Below, piece after piece: positions 1-9,266 of a stretch of 64,000 nucleotides of DNA. The position numbers and the translations under genes were made by a program. Within the stretch, counting starts at the first letter, position 1. The number at the start of each line of letters is the position of its first letter. The notes beneath the pieces were generated by a model. It was not told where the DNA came from. It saw nothing but the letters and a program-made list of their open reading frames with translations, and did not search any database. The DNA lies in assembly GCF_900141845.1 (NCBI RefSeq), contig NZ_FQZB01000006.1, positions 62,001 through 126,000 of the forward strand. The letters run 5' to 3'. The DNA is from Clostridium cavendishii DSM 21758. GTDB lineage: Bacteria; Bacillota; Clostridia; Clostridiales; Clostridiaceae.

Positions 1-47
1 AATTAATTATAATTTATAAGGAAACTACTACTCATTGCATACGTATA

Positions 48-106
48 AGTACTCTTACAGAGTAAGCTAAAATAGTCAAATTTAAATTTGGATTTTCACT
101 TAACTT
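48..106. repeat. Dispersed intergenic repeat, copy A
   Basis: This stretch matches the segment at 12797-12853: a 19-base identical head (AGTACTCTTACAGAGTAAG), a variable ten-base spacer, a palindrome-like CAAATTTAAATTTG block and an ACTTAAC tail. The head contains a short hairpin (CTTAC-AGA-GTAAG). A degraded second unit of the 3-prime half seems to follow at about 114-140. It lies downstream of uhpT, outside any gene. Confidence 0.6.
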
Positions 107-138
107 CACATAGCCAAATCTAAAATCGGGATACTCAC

Positions 139-1557
139 TTACGCTGCTAATTCTTGAACTTCAACTTCTGCTTTTGCAGCTGCTCTTATTTTCTTTTCTT
201 CAGCATAAGCAACTAATAATAAAAGACAAACTCCTATAATAAGTGCTCCATAGAATACTGTGAACACATCATTCCATCCATGAAGATTTATTCCAACTAC
301 ACTTACACCTGATGATTTAGGATCAGCAATTTTAGCAAGTATAACTTTAGCTGTAGAATCGCCAAATAAGTACCCAAATGTACCACTTAATCCATTAGCA
401 ACCGCTATAGACCTCTTAGGTGTAAAGCCAACAAGTGATATCCCTATTAATAATTGTGGTCCAAATATCAGCACACCTAATATAAATAATGAAACATTTA
501 CCATAGTAACACTTGTTGCATATCTGTATCCTAATACCGCGAAAGCAGTTAATACTAAGCAGAATACTGCAACTATTGCTCTTCTACCTTTTAATAAATC
601 AGATACAAATCCCCATGTAAAACTACCTAAAAGTGCTCCCATTTCAAAATAAAATATTGTATTTACTGCATCACCCATTCCAAAATGTAACTGCTCTGTA
701 ACATATAATGGTGCCCAGTTATCTATACCTATACGTACTATATAAACAAATACATTAGCTACACATAATATCCAAATCCACGGATTCCTTAAAACATATT
801 TCTTAAATATTTCAAACTTTGACATCGTCTCCATCTCTGGATTAACTTCTACTTTAACTTCTTCAAATATTTCTTCTGCTGAGTTCCAGCCTAATTCTTC
901 TGGCTCATCTTTACCTATGAATAAAACTATTATACCAACTAAGCCTGCTACTATAGCTGGAACTATAAACATACCTGCTACTTTACCATGGAAAAATGTA
1001 TTTGCTCCCCATAATGCTAACATACCTGCTAACGCCCCACCTATGTTGTGCGACATGTTCCAGATACCTAAGTATCTTCCTCTTTTTTTAGATGGTGTCC
1101 ATCTAGTTATTGTAGAATATGAACTTGGTCCACCTGGTGCTTGGAAGAATCCACTTATTCCCCATAATAATAGTATTGCTCCAGTTGCTTTGTTACCTGA
1201 TAATAAAACAAACCCGATTATAAGTACAATTGTTGCTGACATAATTAATAATGTTGATATTATACGCTTTGCATTTTTACCGTCAATAAAGTAACCTAGT
1301 AAGCTCTTACCTAGCGCATAAGTTATAGAGAAACCAAAACCTATATATCCAAGTTCCGACGTTGTAAATCCAAGCTCTTTTTTTAATAAAGGTTGTCCTG
1401 CTTTAAGATTGTTTCTAATTAAGTACATGCTCGCATATACTACAATTAGAACTACGAAAGCTTTCAAAAATTCTTTAAACCATCTTTTTCTTTGTTCCTC
1501 CATCGGAACAGAAACACTTTGTTTTTGAATGCTAAAAAATTTAGCTACTTTGTTCAT
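139..1557 (-). CDS. uhpT: Hexose-phosphate:phosphate antiporter (UhpT-like MFS)
   Basis: A 472-residue membrane protein that probably exchanges external hexose 6-phosphate for internal phosphate across the cytoplasmic membrane. It reads almost colinearly with E. coli UhpT as I know it: MYLIRNNL near residue 44 holds the first conserved Arg, then GFSITYALGK, YSTITRWTP, a YIVRIGIDNWAP stretch with the second conserved Arg, and FGPQLLIGISLVGFTPK. About twelve hydrophobic segments are visible and the length is normal. The ATG follows AGGAGGATAAAATA. It is the last gene of a same-strand run with a binding lipoprotein, a membrane protein and a two-component system, so induction by external sugar phosphate is likely. 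GlpT-type substrates are the main alternative, but the match to UhpT is closer. Confidence 0.9.
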   Translation of the reverse strand: MNKVAKFFSIQKQSVSVPMEEQRKRWFKEFLKAFVVLIVVYASMYLIRNNLKAGQPLLKKELGFTTSELGYIGFGFSITYALGKSLLGYFIDGKNAKRIISTLLIMSATIVLIIGFVLLSGNKATGAILLLWGISGFFQAPGGPSSYSTITRWTPSKKRGRYLGIWNMSHNIGGALAGMLALWGANTFFHGKVAGMFIVPAIVAGLVGIIVLFIGKDEPEELGWNSAEEIFEEVKVEVNPEMETMSKFEIFKKYVLRNPWIWILCVANVFVYIVRIGIDNWAPLYVTEQLHFGMGDAVNTIFYFEMGALLGSFTWGFVSDLLKGRRAIVAVFCLVLTAFAVLGYRYATSVTMVNVSLFILGVLIFGPQLLIGISLVGFTPKRSIAVANGLSGTFGYLFGDSTAKVILAKIADPKSSGVSVVGINLHGWNDVFTVFYGALIIGVCLLLLVAYAEEKKIRAAAKAEVEVQELAA

Positions 1558-1607
1558 TATTTTATCCTCCTCTTTAGTTGTATGTTATATAATGTAAAAT
1601 TTATTAA

Positions 1608-2654
1608 CTAATTTAAACTATTCCACATTTCTAAAAGTTTATTTTTATCATCACTAGCTCTTGAAAAATTATACTCTTCATATATATTTAACTCATTAAG
1701 ATTTATCCCATTTTTGACTTCTGTATCTTTTCTTGTAGACATTCCAAAAGAAATGTTTTTTAATGCATCTGCTGCTTCTTTACTAGTACAAAAATCTACG
1801 AAATATTTTCCAGCACTATCATTTGGACCGTTTTTAACTTTTGAAATAGCATCTATATTCCATCCACAATTCTTAGGTACATTAGTTACTATATTAAAAC
1901 CAGAATTCTTAACCAAAAATTGATCTCCTAAGAAATTTATAGCTATTAGGTACTCGCCGGTTCCAACTTTTTGAGCTGGTGTATAACCTGTCATTGTGAG
2001 TTCACCTACATTAGCCTTTATCCCTTTTAGTAAGGTTCTAGCCTCTTTCTCTCCAATACTTTGTACTAAAGAAGCTATCATTGTATAAGCTGTTCCTGAA
2101 TTATTAGCATCTGGTATTACAATCTCACCTTTATATACAGGATTTAATAAATCTTCATAAGTTTTAGGTATTTGCAAACCTTTGTTAGCATATTCCTTAT
2201 CCCATCTATCTTTGTTAACTGCAATAGATAATGGTTCTACTTCAAACCCAATCCAATAACCCTCATTATCTTTATATCTATCTTGCACCCCTGAATAATT
2301 TCTTGAAATATAACTTTCTGAAAGCCTTTCTTTTTTCATTAAAGCATGAGCATCACAAGTTCCTCCTATAAATACATCTGCCTTAGGATCCCTTTTCTCC
2401 GCTCTAACTCTCTCAACAGCTTCTTGAGTAGACATTCTCATATATTCATATGTACAACCTGTTTTTTGTTTAAAAAGCTCTAAAAGTGCTCTTCCAACTT
2501 CATCTCTAGATGAAACATAGACTACTAAATGCTTGCCCTTTAGATCAGGATAGCCGTTCTTAAAAGTCACTTTTTCAGATTTTTCACTACAAGATATAGC
2601 ACTTAATGACATAACTAAAAGCAAAGCAAACAAGATAAATCCTTTAAACTTCAT
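1608..2654 (-). CDS. Extracellular solute-binding lipoprotein, orphan, next to uhpT
   Basis: A 348-residue lipoprotein of the iron/phosphonate-like type 1 solute-binding fold. The signal peptide ends in a lipobox (LSAISC, lipidated Cys22). The mature part has family hallmarks: VVYVSSRDEVGRALLELF early, IGGTCDAHALM, PLSIAVNKDRW and the ANNSGTAYTMIASL loop. No ABC permease or ATPase is adjacent. It is 50 bases upstream of uhpT and downstream of a kinase/regulator pair, which resembles the arrangement of HptA with HptSR and UhpT in Staphylococcus aureus, where the binding protein serves sensing rather than transport. I infer a sugar-phosphate or phosphate sensing role; an ordinary ABC receptor with distant partners cannot be excluded. 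RBS AGGAGG precedes the ATG. Confidence 0.75.
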   Translation of the reverse strand: MKFKGFILFALLLVMSLSAISCSEKSEKVTFKNGYPDLKGKHLVVYVSSRDEVGRALLELFKQKTGCTYEYMRMSTQEAVERVRAEKRDPKADVFIGGTCDAHALMKKERLSESYISRNYSGVQDRYKDNEGYWIGFEVEPLSIAVNKDRWDKEYANKGLQIPKTYEDLLNPVYKGEIVIPDANNSGTAYTMIASLVQSIGEKEARTLLKGIKANVGELTMTGYTPAQKVGTGEYLIAINFLGDQFLVKNSGFNIVTNVPKNCGWNIDAISKVKNGPNDSAGKYFVDFCTSKEAADALKNISFGMSTRKDTEVKNGINLNELNIYEEYNFSRASDDKNKLLEMWNSLN

Positions 2655-2687
2655 AATAATCCTCCTAAATCAAAGTTAAATTCTGTT

Positions 2688-3515
2688 TTATTCTTTGACT
2701 ATTTTTTCACATACATCTTTGAGTTTACCTCTCATATATATATGTCTTCCATTCTCGTCACCCATATATTGAACAACAAAAAAATCATTATCATAAACAT
2801 CAATATTTACCACATTGTAGCTTTTAATCTTTAAATTAGTATCATTATCATCAATATAGATTTTTATATGAGCTAAAGCTTCTTTTTTATCTGTTGTTAG
2901 AGCCATAATCTCTTCATCATTTTCAAGCTTTACTGAATTACTCATTGTATTTTTAATAGTTTCCTTATGAGAGTCATTTAATTTTTTAATACTATTATGA
3001 GCATCACTTATTGTCATCCTACTATTAGAACTCATAAACTTTACTATATTAAAAGGCGAATATAAATATCCTAACAAATTGTTTTTCAAGCTATTTATAA
3101 GTGGAAGCTTATAACTATCGTTATATATTTTATTATTTAAAGAAAGCACATTACTTATTTCAAAACTATCCTTTGTTCCATTTAAATAATAAACATTTCC
3201 CGTTATTTTAACTTCATTACCTTTGTTAATATAATCTTTATTATAGGAAGCATCCTTTGTAATCTCATTTATTAAATTCCATATTTTTTTAATAGAATTC
3301 TCATTTTCAAAAACATACTCTCCCCATCTCTCATTTGAGATTGTAATTTTTGTAGGTATAGACATATTTATTTTTTTAACTACCTCTTCTTTATCATCTA
3401 TTATTGTAACCTTATTATAAAAAGACCTATGATCTAATATTGTTACTACAATACAAAGAAGTACTACAAGAATATATATACCTATAATTTTAAATCTTGA
3501 ATTATTCATCTTCAC
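2688..3515 (-). CDS. Membrane-anchored extracytoplasmic protein of the sensor operon
   Basis: A 275-residue protein with one N-terminal membrane segment (about residues 10-27) and a charged extracytoplasmic domain. I do not recognise catalytic motifs. Length and position next to a kinase fit the uncharacterised DUF3919 type found beside clostridial sensor kinases, but that is a memory-based suggestion. It sits 81 bases after the histidine kinase and 33 bases before the binding lipoprotein, on the same strand. By analogy with accessory proteins such as YycH/YycI it may tune the kinase. RBS GGAGGAACAGGAAGTGAAG precedes the ATG. Confidence 0.6.
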   Translation of the reverse strand: MKMNNSRFKIIGIYILVVLLCIVVTILDHRSFYNKVTIIDDKEEVVKKINMSIPTKITISNERWGEYVFENENSIKKIWNLINEITKDASYNKDYINKGNEVKITGNVYYLNGTKDSFEISNVLSLNNKIYNDSYKLPLINSLKNNLLGYLYSPFNIVKFMSSNSRMTISDAHNSIKKLNDSHKETIKNTMSNSVKLENDEEIMALTTDKKEALAHIKIYIDDNDTNLKIKSYNVVNIDVYDNDFFVVQYMGDENGRHIYMRGKLKDVCEKIVKE

Positions 3516-3596
3516 TTCCTGTTCCTCCTATATAATAAAGGTTTACTTCATCAAAAATATTTCATAAATGTTTCATAATTGTAACATTTATCGTTT

Positions 3597-5033
3597 TCAT
3601 AAATTTACATTGCTTTTTTTAAAGATTATTTCCAATGCTGTCCATTTATCTTCCTCACTATAAACTTTTATATCTCCATCTTGCTTTTTCATTATCTCTT
3701 TACATATTGAAAGACCTAATCCATTTCCATTTTTGCTTCTAGAATGTATTTTGTTAACTCTATAAACAGGATCAAAAAGTTTTTCTAGATGATGTTTACC
3801 TATTCCTATACCATTATCAATGATACTTAATATAATTTTATCCTCTTTCCTTTTCAGCTTTATATTAATCATATTGCATTCACTATACTTTATGGCATTA
3901 TCTAAAACATTTAAAATAACTTGCTTAGTTTTGTCTCTATCTATATATAAATAAATATCAAATAACTCTTTGCTTAAGGCTATATCATATTTTTCTAATC
4001 TTTGCTTTACAGCACTCAAGGTTTCTTCAACAATCTCCTTTAAATTGTTTTCACTACGCTCTACATTAAACTCATTTTTACCTAACTTAGACAACTCAAG
4101 TAGCTCTTCGACTAATCTTAAAAGTCTTTCCCCTTCACTTTTTATATAATCTAAACTTTCATCAACATCTTCCTTATCCTCTAACCTAGGAATAAGTTCT
4201 GAATAACCTATTATAGCTGTTAATGGTGTTTTAAATTCATGTGTAACATTATCTAAAAACTCTTTTTGTTTTAATTTCTCTTCTTTTAGATTCTTTATGT
4301 AGCTCTCTATACTTTCAGACATAACATTAAAAGTCTTTGCCAAATCTTCTATTTCATCACCACTTTTAATATTTATTTTACTTTCATAATTTCCAGCTGC
4401 CACTTTCTCTGATACAAGCTTTAATTTATTTATAGGCCCTGCTATATTCTCTGAAAAGATATTGCTAAGTAGCCATGATATAAAAATAGCTACCAAACCT
4501 ACGATTCCCATAATTATAAACATGTTATTTATAAGATTCTGCCCACTATCAACAGGATAAATATATCTTACACAACCTAATGTTTTATCCTTAGAATAAA
4601 TAGGACTTGAAAACAATATGTAAATACGTCCATCAAATTTTTTTACAACATATGCCTTATTTCCCTTTATAGCACTAGTTATATCCTCATCATAAAGACT
4701 AACTGTATTCATAACTGAATCAGCTAAAATCTTGCCGTTCTTGTTATATATCTGTATTCTAAAGCTCAGTTTATTAGCTAAGAATGTATTAATAAGTTCT
4801 GATTTATTAACAAAATTGGTTTCTATATCTGTTTCCTTATCATTTTCAATATAATTTGCTATATATTGCTGAGCGTTATAACTTTCCTTAGTTAGAAAAT
4901 CAATAGCACTTTTTTTAACGTTACTATATAAATTATTTATAGTTACTATATAAATCAAAACTATAGCAGGAATCAAAATTCCCATATTCATAAGCATAAT
5001 CTTAGTTTTTATTTTTAAATTTAAATTTTTCAT
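3597..5033 (-). CDS. Sensor histidine kinase (HAMP, HisKA, HATPase)
   Basis: A 478-residue transmembrane kinase. Two membrane segments (about 12-31 and 170-190) flank an extracytoplasmic sensing domain of about 140 residues. A HAMP region follows, then HisKA with the phospho-acceptor His265 in NVTHEFKTPL, and an ATPase domain with N box (LDNAIKYS), G1 (DNGIGIG) and G2 (NGLGLSI). It should phosphorylate the OmpR-type regulator encoded 243 bases upstream. The extracytoplasmic domain could sense hexose phosphate directly or through the neighbouring lipoprotein; both are inferences from position. The start has a weak RBS (AGGATG). Confidence 0.9.
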   Translation of the reverse strand: MKNLNLKIKTKIMLMNMGILIPAIVLIYIVTINNLYSNVKKSAIDFLTKESYNAQQYIANYIENDKETDIETNFVNKSELINTFLANKLSFRIQIYNKNGKILADSVMNTVSLYDEDITSAIKGNKAYVVKKFDGRIYILFSSPIYSKDKTLGCVRYIYPVDSGQNLINNMFIIMGIVGLVAIFISWLLSNIFSENIAGPINKLKLVSEKVAAGNYESKINIKSGDEIEDLAKTFNVMSESIESYIKNLKEEKLKQKEFLDNVTHEFKTPLTAIIGYSELIPRLEDKEDVDESLDYIKSEGERLLRLVEELLELSKLGKNEFNVERSENNLKEIVEETLSAVKQRLEKYDIALSKELFDIYLYIDRDKTKQVILNVLDNAIKYSECNMINIKLKRKEDKIILSIIDNGIGIGKHHLEKLFDPVYRVNKIHSRSKNGNGLGLSICKEIMKKQDGDIKVYSEEDKWTALEIIFKKSNVNL

Positions 5034-5276
5034 TAAAACACATCCTAAACAAATTTACTATAATATATGTTGCAATTTAAAACCTACATTTATATTAATA
5101 AACGTATTAAACATAAAATAAAAATAATATTAAATTTAATTTTCAGAAAACATATTACAACATATATATTAATAAAAAAATTATAAAAATTGAGAGTTAA
5201 AAAGCTAAGAGTGTTCTATCTTATTATAACTTCACTCTCTCTTCTAAACTCCCAACTATTTCATAAATACCCATTA

Positions 5277-5951
5277 TTATAACTCTAATCTATAACCTAC
5301 CCCATAAACAGTAGTTAAACTTTCTGAATATGGATCCAATTTTTTTCTTAGTCTTTGCACTAAAATATCTACAGCTCTAGTATTACCCTCATACTCATAT
5401 CCCCATACCTTTTCTAAAAGTTCTTCTCTAGTAAAAACCTTATTATGATTTTCCATCATCAAAAGCAATGTATCAAATTCCTTGTAAGTAGTAACTACTT
5501 CTTTTTCATCTATAAATACTTTTCTCTCATCCTTTAGAACCCTTACACCTTTTATAATTATCTCATTATTCTTGGTTTTAGATTCTCTTTTCTTAATCCT
5601 CTTAGTTATAGCCTTTATTCTTAAAATAAGTTCTGCACTATTAAATGGTTTGGTAATATAATCATCAGCACCTAGTTGAAGCCCCAAAAGTCTATCATTT
5701 ATTTGACTCTTAGCTGTAAGCATAATGACAGGAACCTCACTATCTATATCTTGAAATCTTTGTATAACTTCATGCCCACTTATATCAGGCAACATAATAT
5801 CTAGTATGACAAGTTCAGGCTTTTCCCTCTTAAACTTATCTATAGCATCAAGCCCAGTCATACTTACAACAACCTCATATCCTTCAAGTTTTAAATTCAT
5901 TCTGATTAAATTAAGAATACTTTTTTCATCATCTATTACTAATATCTTCAT
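5277..5951 (-). CDS. OmpR/PhoB-family response regulator
   Basis: A 224-residue DNA-binding response regulator. The receiver domain has acidic residues in VIDDEKS, phospho-acceptor Asp51 in LVILDIMLPD, the MLTAKS Thr/Ser and the TKPF Lys. The C-terminal winged helix shows TYKEFDTLLLMMENHNKVFTREELL in pieces and ends with RLRKKLDP and TVYGVGYRLE. It is the first gene of the minus-strand run toward uhpT. The 243-base gap to the kinase contains a modest inverted repeat (AGAGTG at about 5207 with CACTCT at about 5231) but no convincing terminator, so read-through is plausible. Likely target: the uhpT operon. Confidence 0.9.
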   Translation of the reverse strand: MKILVIDDEKSILNLIRMNLKLEGYEVVVSMTGLDAIDKFKREKPELVILDIMLPDISGHEVIQRFQDIDSEVPVIMLTAKSQINDRLLGLQLGADDYITKPFNSAELILRIKAITKRIKKRESKTKNNEIIIKGVRVLKDERKVFIDEKEVVTTYKEFDTLLLMMENHNKVFTREELLEKVWGYEYEGNTRAVDILVQRLRKKLDPYSESLTTVYGVGYRLEL

Positions 5952-6068
5952 ACGTATACCTCAATCTTTATATAAATCTTCAATAATCACATATTTAATT
6001 AAAATATCTATATAAATAAAAATTTATTATATATATATCTTTTCCTATACATAAAAAAACACACTTAA

Positions 6069-6100
6069 AAACTTAGCTTTTCTTTTCAAAAGCTAAGTTT
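6069..6100. terminator. Bidirectional rho-independent terminator
   Basis: Thirteen-base inverted repeat (AAACTTAGCTTTT with AAAAGCTAAGTTT) and a seven-base loop. It lies in the 310-base space between the response regulator start and the DUF4261 stop. Apart from this and the hairpin at 6141-6184 I see only AT-rich sequence there. Confidence 0.75.
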
Positions 6101-6140
6101 ATTATAGTACTCATATTTTAATTTAAGTGCCTTTAAAGAA

Positions 6141-6184
6141 TATCATCAAATAAATAATTTTACAATATAATTTATTTGATGATA
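6141..6184 (-). terminator. Long AT-rich hairpin downstream of the DUF4261 gene
   Basis: Perfect fifteen-base stem (TATCATCAAATAAAT with ATTTATTTGATGATA) around a fourteen-base loop. It may end the DUF4261 transcript, or be a regulatory palindrome; the stem is weak because it is AT-rich. Confidence 0.45.
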
Positions 6185-6261
6185 ATAGAAATATATAAAA
6201 CAATTTTATAATTTATTTTTTTATTCAAAACAATCTTATAGTAAATAATACTTATAAATAT

Positions 6262-7143
6262 TTATTCTCTGCCACCTGCAGCAAATCCTTTACCTGGATT
6301 TATGTCTAAGACTATTCTTTCAGGGGCTACTAATGCAACTTCATGTTGGCATACCCATTTATCTTCTGGTTTTATTCCCTGAACAGTATTTCCATCTTCA
6401 ATAATATCGCCCTTTTCAAATATATAATAAGCTGTATTATATATCATTTGGCTAACCTTGTTCGGGTCAATATTTTTAAAATGACATTGTAAATCTGGTA
6501 ATCCTAACGCTGCCAGCCCTAAAGTATCCATAAGCATTTCGTCATCTTCTCCATTAGAAATATTATAAAATCTTACATTAAGAGCCCCATATAAATAATC
6601 TCTTTCTACATACTCCATATACTCTTTAGAATCTATAATTTGTCCACTCATTTCCCAATTTATAGCCACACAATTACTTTCTGCAAGTACTGCTAAAACT
6701 ACGTTTTGAAATAACTCAAGTCTTTCCTTATACTCTAATCCTCCAGCCATCATATCATTTATTATAATGGAATGTTTAACCTCCCTTAAAACATCTTCTC
6801 CACTTTTTAAACTCCAACTTTGTTGCAATGTTGTCTTTAAATCATCCAAATCAATATCCTTTTTAAATTTAGCTATAATACATTGTGATGGAACTCTTTG
6901 AGCATCTTTATATTCCACTGTATGGTCTTTAAATATAAATGATACCATCTCTTCTTTATCTGATTTATATAAAACATCCACATCTCCGCAACTTTTCTTC
7001 AATCTGTTTAATATATTGTCTGTATTAATAATAGGTTCTTCTTTATAAAATAGCTGTATGTTATACACTCTCTTGAAGCCATCATCTATTACTACTTCTT
7101 CTTTTTTTTCAACATTTTCGTTTTTATTTTTAAAGTTAAACAT
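6262..7143 (-). CDS. DUF4261 domain protein
   Basis: A protein of 293 residues if started at the internal ATG (MFNFKNKN), which follows GGGAG with good spacing; an in-frame ATG 63 bases further upstream lacks an RBS. The C-terminal two thirds carry features I associate with DUF4261: NCVAINWEMSGQII, a mid-region LYGALNVRFYNIS, MDTLGLAALGLPDLQCHF and EHEVALVAPER-like HEVALVAPERIVLD. No signal peptide or membrane segment is visible, so it is cytoplasmic. Function of the family is unknown to me. It is monocistronic and ends at the two hairpins above. Confidence 0.7.
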   Translation of the reverse strand: MFNFKNKNENVEKKEEVVIDDGFKRVYNIQLFYKEEPIINTDNILNRLKKSCGDVDVLYKSDKEEMVSFIFKDHTVEYKDAQRVPSQCIIAKFKKDIDLDDLKTTLQQSWSLKSGEDVLREVKHSIIINDMMAGGLEYKERLELFQNVVLAVLAESNCVAINWEMSGQIIDSKEYMEYVERDYLYGALNVRFYNISNGEDDEMLMDTLGLAALGLPDLQCHFKNIDPNKVSQMIYNTAYYIFEKGDIIEDGNTVQGIKPEDKWVCQHEVALVAPERIVLDINPGKGFAAGGRE

Positions 7144-7407
7144 AATATACTCCCTTTTTATAAATTTATAACTAGTATGTAGTACAATTGTATCATAATT
7201 TAACATATTTTATTTCAATCAACAATTATTTCAACTAAAATATTTGTTTAATTTAATCTATAAAATCACTACATCAATTTAGATATTAATCACAAAACTA
7301 ATTAAAATGATATTAATGAGATATATGTAACCTTTTATACAATAATTAAATATAAATGTATATTTTTATTTAAAGGAGAAACTATAAATTTAGGGGAGGT
7401 GTATATA

Positions 7408-7740
7408 GTGAAAATCAAAAAATTCTTAATGTTGTTTTCAATAATCTTTCTAATTATTATCTCTACTTTTGAAAATTTAAATGTATTAGCAATATCAAAT
7501 GTTTATAAACAAGGAGTTTATAATATTTCTGAATTTGAAAATTATAAAGCTACTGCTACACTTGTAACACCAAACGTTCGTACAAGTTTAATGATACTTG
7601 ATAATGAAGGAGATATAAAATTTTTTAAAGAATTTGATACTGTTAATGAAGTTATAAATCTAGGTACTATAAAAAAAGGAAATAGTCTAGTAATAGCTGG
7701 ACAAGGAGAAATTGCTATTATTACTACTGAAATTTCATAA
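7408..7740 (+). CDS. Small secreted protein, paralogue of the 42386 gene
   Basis: A 110-residue exported protein of unknown role. I place the start at GTG 7408 because AGGGGAGGTG lies six bases upstream; the in-frame GTG at 7399 overlaps that RBS. A signal peptide covers about residues 1-25 (hydrophobic core then NVLA). The mature part has SNVYKQGVYN, LVTPNVRTSLMILDNEG and GTIKKGNSLVIAGQGE. The same pattern (SNTFKQGIYP, LITPDKPVSISIID, GPIKKGEIVIITGEGE) occurs in the protein at 42386-42706, so the two are divergent paralogues of a small beta-rich secreted family. No cysteines in the mature part and no recognisable enzyme motif. Confidence 0.75.
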   Translation: MKIKKFLMLFSIIFLIIISTFENLNVLAISNVYKQGVYNISEFENYKATATLVTPNVRTSLMILDNEGDIKFFKEFDTVNEVINLGTIKKGNSLVIAGQGEIAIITTEIS

Positions 7741-7765
7741 TTCATATGATATTTATATAATATAA

Positions 7766-7802
7766 AAAACAGCAAACCTCTTTAGAATTGTTTGCTGTTT
7801 TT
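7766..7802. terminator. Bidirectional terminator between convergent genes
   Basis: Twelve-base stem AAAACAGCAAAC with GTTTGCTGTTTT, twelve-base loop, A-run on one side and T-run on the other. It serves the secreted-protein gene on plus and bglA on minus. Confidence 0.85.
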
Positions 7803-7818
7803 AAACTTGTCCAAAATA

Positions 7819-9252
7819 TTAAAGTTTTTCTCCATTAGAAGCTATAACTTCTTTATACCAATTAAAACTCTTTTTCTTCTTTCTATCTAGTGTTCCTTTA
7901 CCTTCATTATCTTTGTCAACATAAATAAAGCCATATCTCTTCTTCATTTCTCCTGTAGATGCAGAAACTAAATCAATACATCCCCAAGGAGTGTATCCTA
8001 GAAGCTCAACTCCATCTAAAACAGCTTCTTTCATTTCTTTTATGTGTTCCCTTAAATAGTTAATTCTATAATCATCTCTTATTGAACCATCTTCTTCTAT
8101 TTTATCCACAGCACCTAAACCATTTTCCACTATAAATAATGGTTTTTGATATCTTTCATATAAAGTGTTACTTGTAATTCTTAAGCCTTTAGGGTCTATT
8201 TGCCAACCCCATTCTGAAGCCTTAAGATATGGATTTTTAACAGTTTCAAAAACATTACCTTCAGTCATAGTTTTTAATATTTCAGGATCAGTTGTAATAC
8301 ATCTGCTTGAATAATAACTAAAGCCAATAAAATCTACTGTGTTTTCTTTAAGTAATTTATAATCGCCCTCTTCAGATTTAATTTCTATTCCATTTTCTCT
8401 GAAGAATCTCTTAGCATAACCTGGATATTCACCCTTAGATTGAATATCTATAAAGAAGTAATTTTCTCTATCCTTATCTATAGCCTTTTGGACATCTTCT
8501 GGATTACAACTATATGGATAAGTTACTCCTGCTGCAAGCATACATCCAACCATAGCATTTGGCATTATTTCATGAGCTGCTTTTGTAGCCAATGCACTTG
8601 CAACTAGTTGATGATGAGCTGCTTGATACATTATTTGCTTTTTATTTTCACCTTCTTTAAATACTAAACCTGCTCCAACAAAAGGAAGATGTAATAACAT
8701 ATTTATTTCATTAAATGTCATCCAATATTTAACCTTGTTTTTGTATCTTTCAAATATAGTTCTAGTATATTTTTCGTAGAATTTAACAAGCTCTCTACTT
8801 CTCCAACTACCGTATTTTTCTATTAAGGCTACTGGAATATCAAAGTGACATATTGTAACTACTGGCTCAATATTATGTTTTAACATTTCGTCAAACATTT
8901 CATCATAATATTTTAAGCCCTCTTCATTTGGTTTCTCATCATAACCATTTGGGAAAATTCTTGCCCAAGCTATAGATATTCTTAAACATTTAAAACCCAT
9001 TTCAGCAAATAGAGCTATATCTCCTCTAAACTTATGATAAAAATCAATTGCTTCATGAGATGGATACATTTCTCCTTCTAATGGCTTAAAGCTTTCTAAA
9101 TTTCCAAGCATAACATTAAATCTATTTTTACCTGATGGACAAAGATCTATATTATTTAGACCTTTTCCTCCTTCTAAATAAGCTCCTTCACATTGGTTAG
9201 CAGCTAAAGCTCCTCCCCATAAAAAGTTTTCTTTAAATCCTAAATTATTCAT
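7819..9252 (-). CDS. bglA: 6-phospho-beta-glucosidase (GH1)
   Basis: About 477 residues, cytoplasmic GH1 enzyme that splits phosphorylated beta-glucosides delivered by the PTS. In numbering from the ATG three codons upstream, the acid/base is Glu185 in MTFNEI and the nucleophile Glu379 in FIVENGLG. The phospho-substrate signature SASTGEMKKRYGFIYVD is present (Ser, Lys and Tyr contacting the phosphate), which separates it from plain beta-glucosidases. I prefer ATG 9252, nine bases after GGGAGG; the ATG at 9261 directly abuts that RBS. It starts 14 bases after the bglP stop and its RBS touches the bglP end, so the two are translationally linked. Confidence 0.92.
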   Translation of the reverse strand: MNNLGFKENFLWGGALAANQCEGAYLEGGKGLNNIDLCPSGKNRFNVMLGNLESFKPLEGEMYPSHEAIDFYHKFRGDIALFAEMGFKCLRISIAWARIFPNGYDEKPNEEGLKYYDEMFDEMLKHNIEPVVTICHFDIPVALIEKYGSWRSRELVKFYEKYTRTIFERYKNKVKYWMTFNEINMLLHLPFVGAGLVFKEGENKKQIMYQAAHHQLVASALATKAAHEIMPNAMVGCMLAAGVTYPYSCNPEDVQKAIDKDRENYFFIDIQSKGEYPGYAKRFFRENGIEIKSEEGDYKLLKENTVDFIGFSYYSSRCITTDPEILKTMTEGNVFETVKNPYLKASEWGWQIDPKGLRITSNTLYERYQKPLFIVENGLGAVDKIEEDGSIRDDYRINYLREHIKEMKEAVLDGVELLGYTPWGCIDLVSASTGEMKKRYGFIYVDKDNEGKGTLDRKKKKSFNWYKEVIASNGEKL

Positions 9253-9266
9253 TCTCTTCATCCTCC

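Noticed and set aside
917..1294. 125-codon plus-strand ORF inside uhpT
   Set aside because: Antisense shadow of a strongly conserved transporter; Pro-rich composition typical of reverse-strand reading and no RBS.
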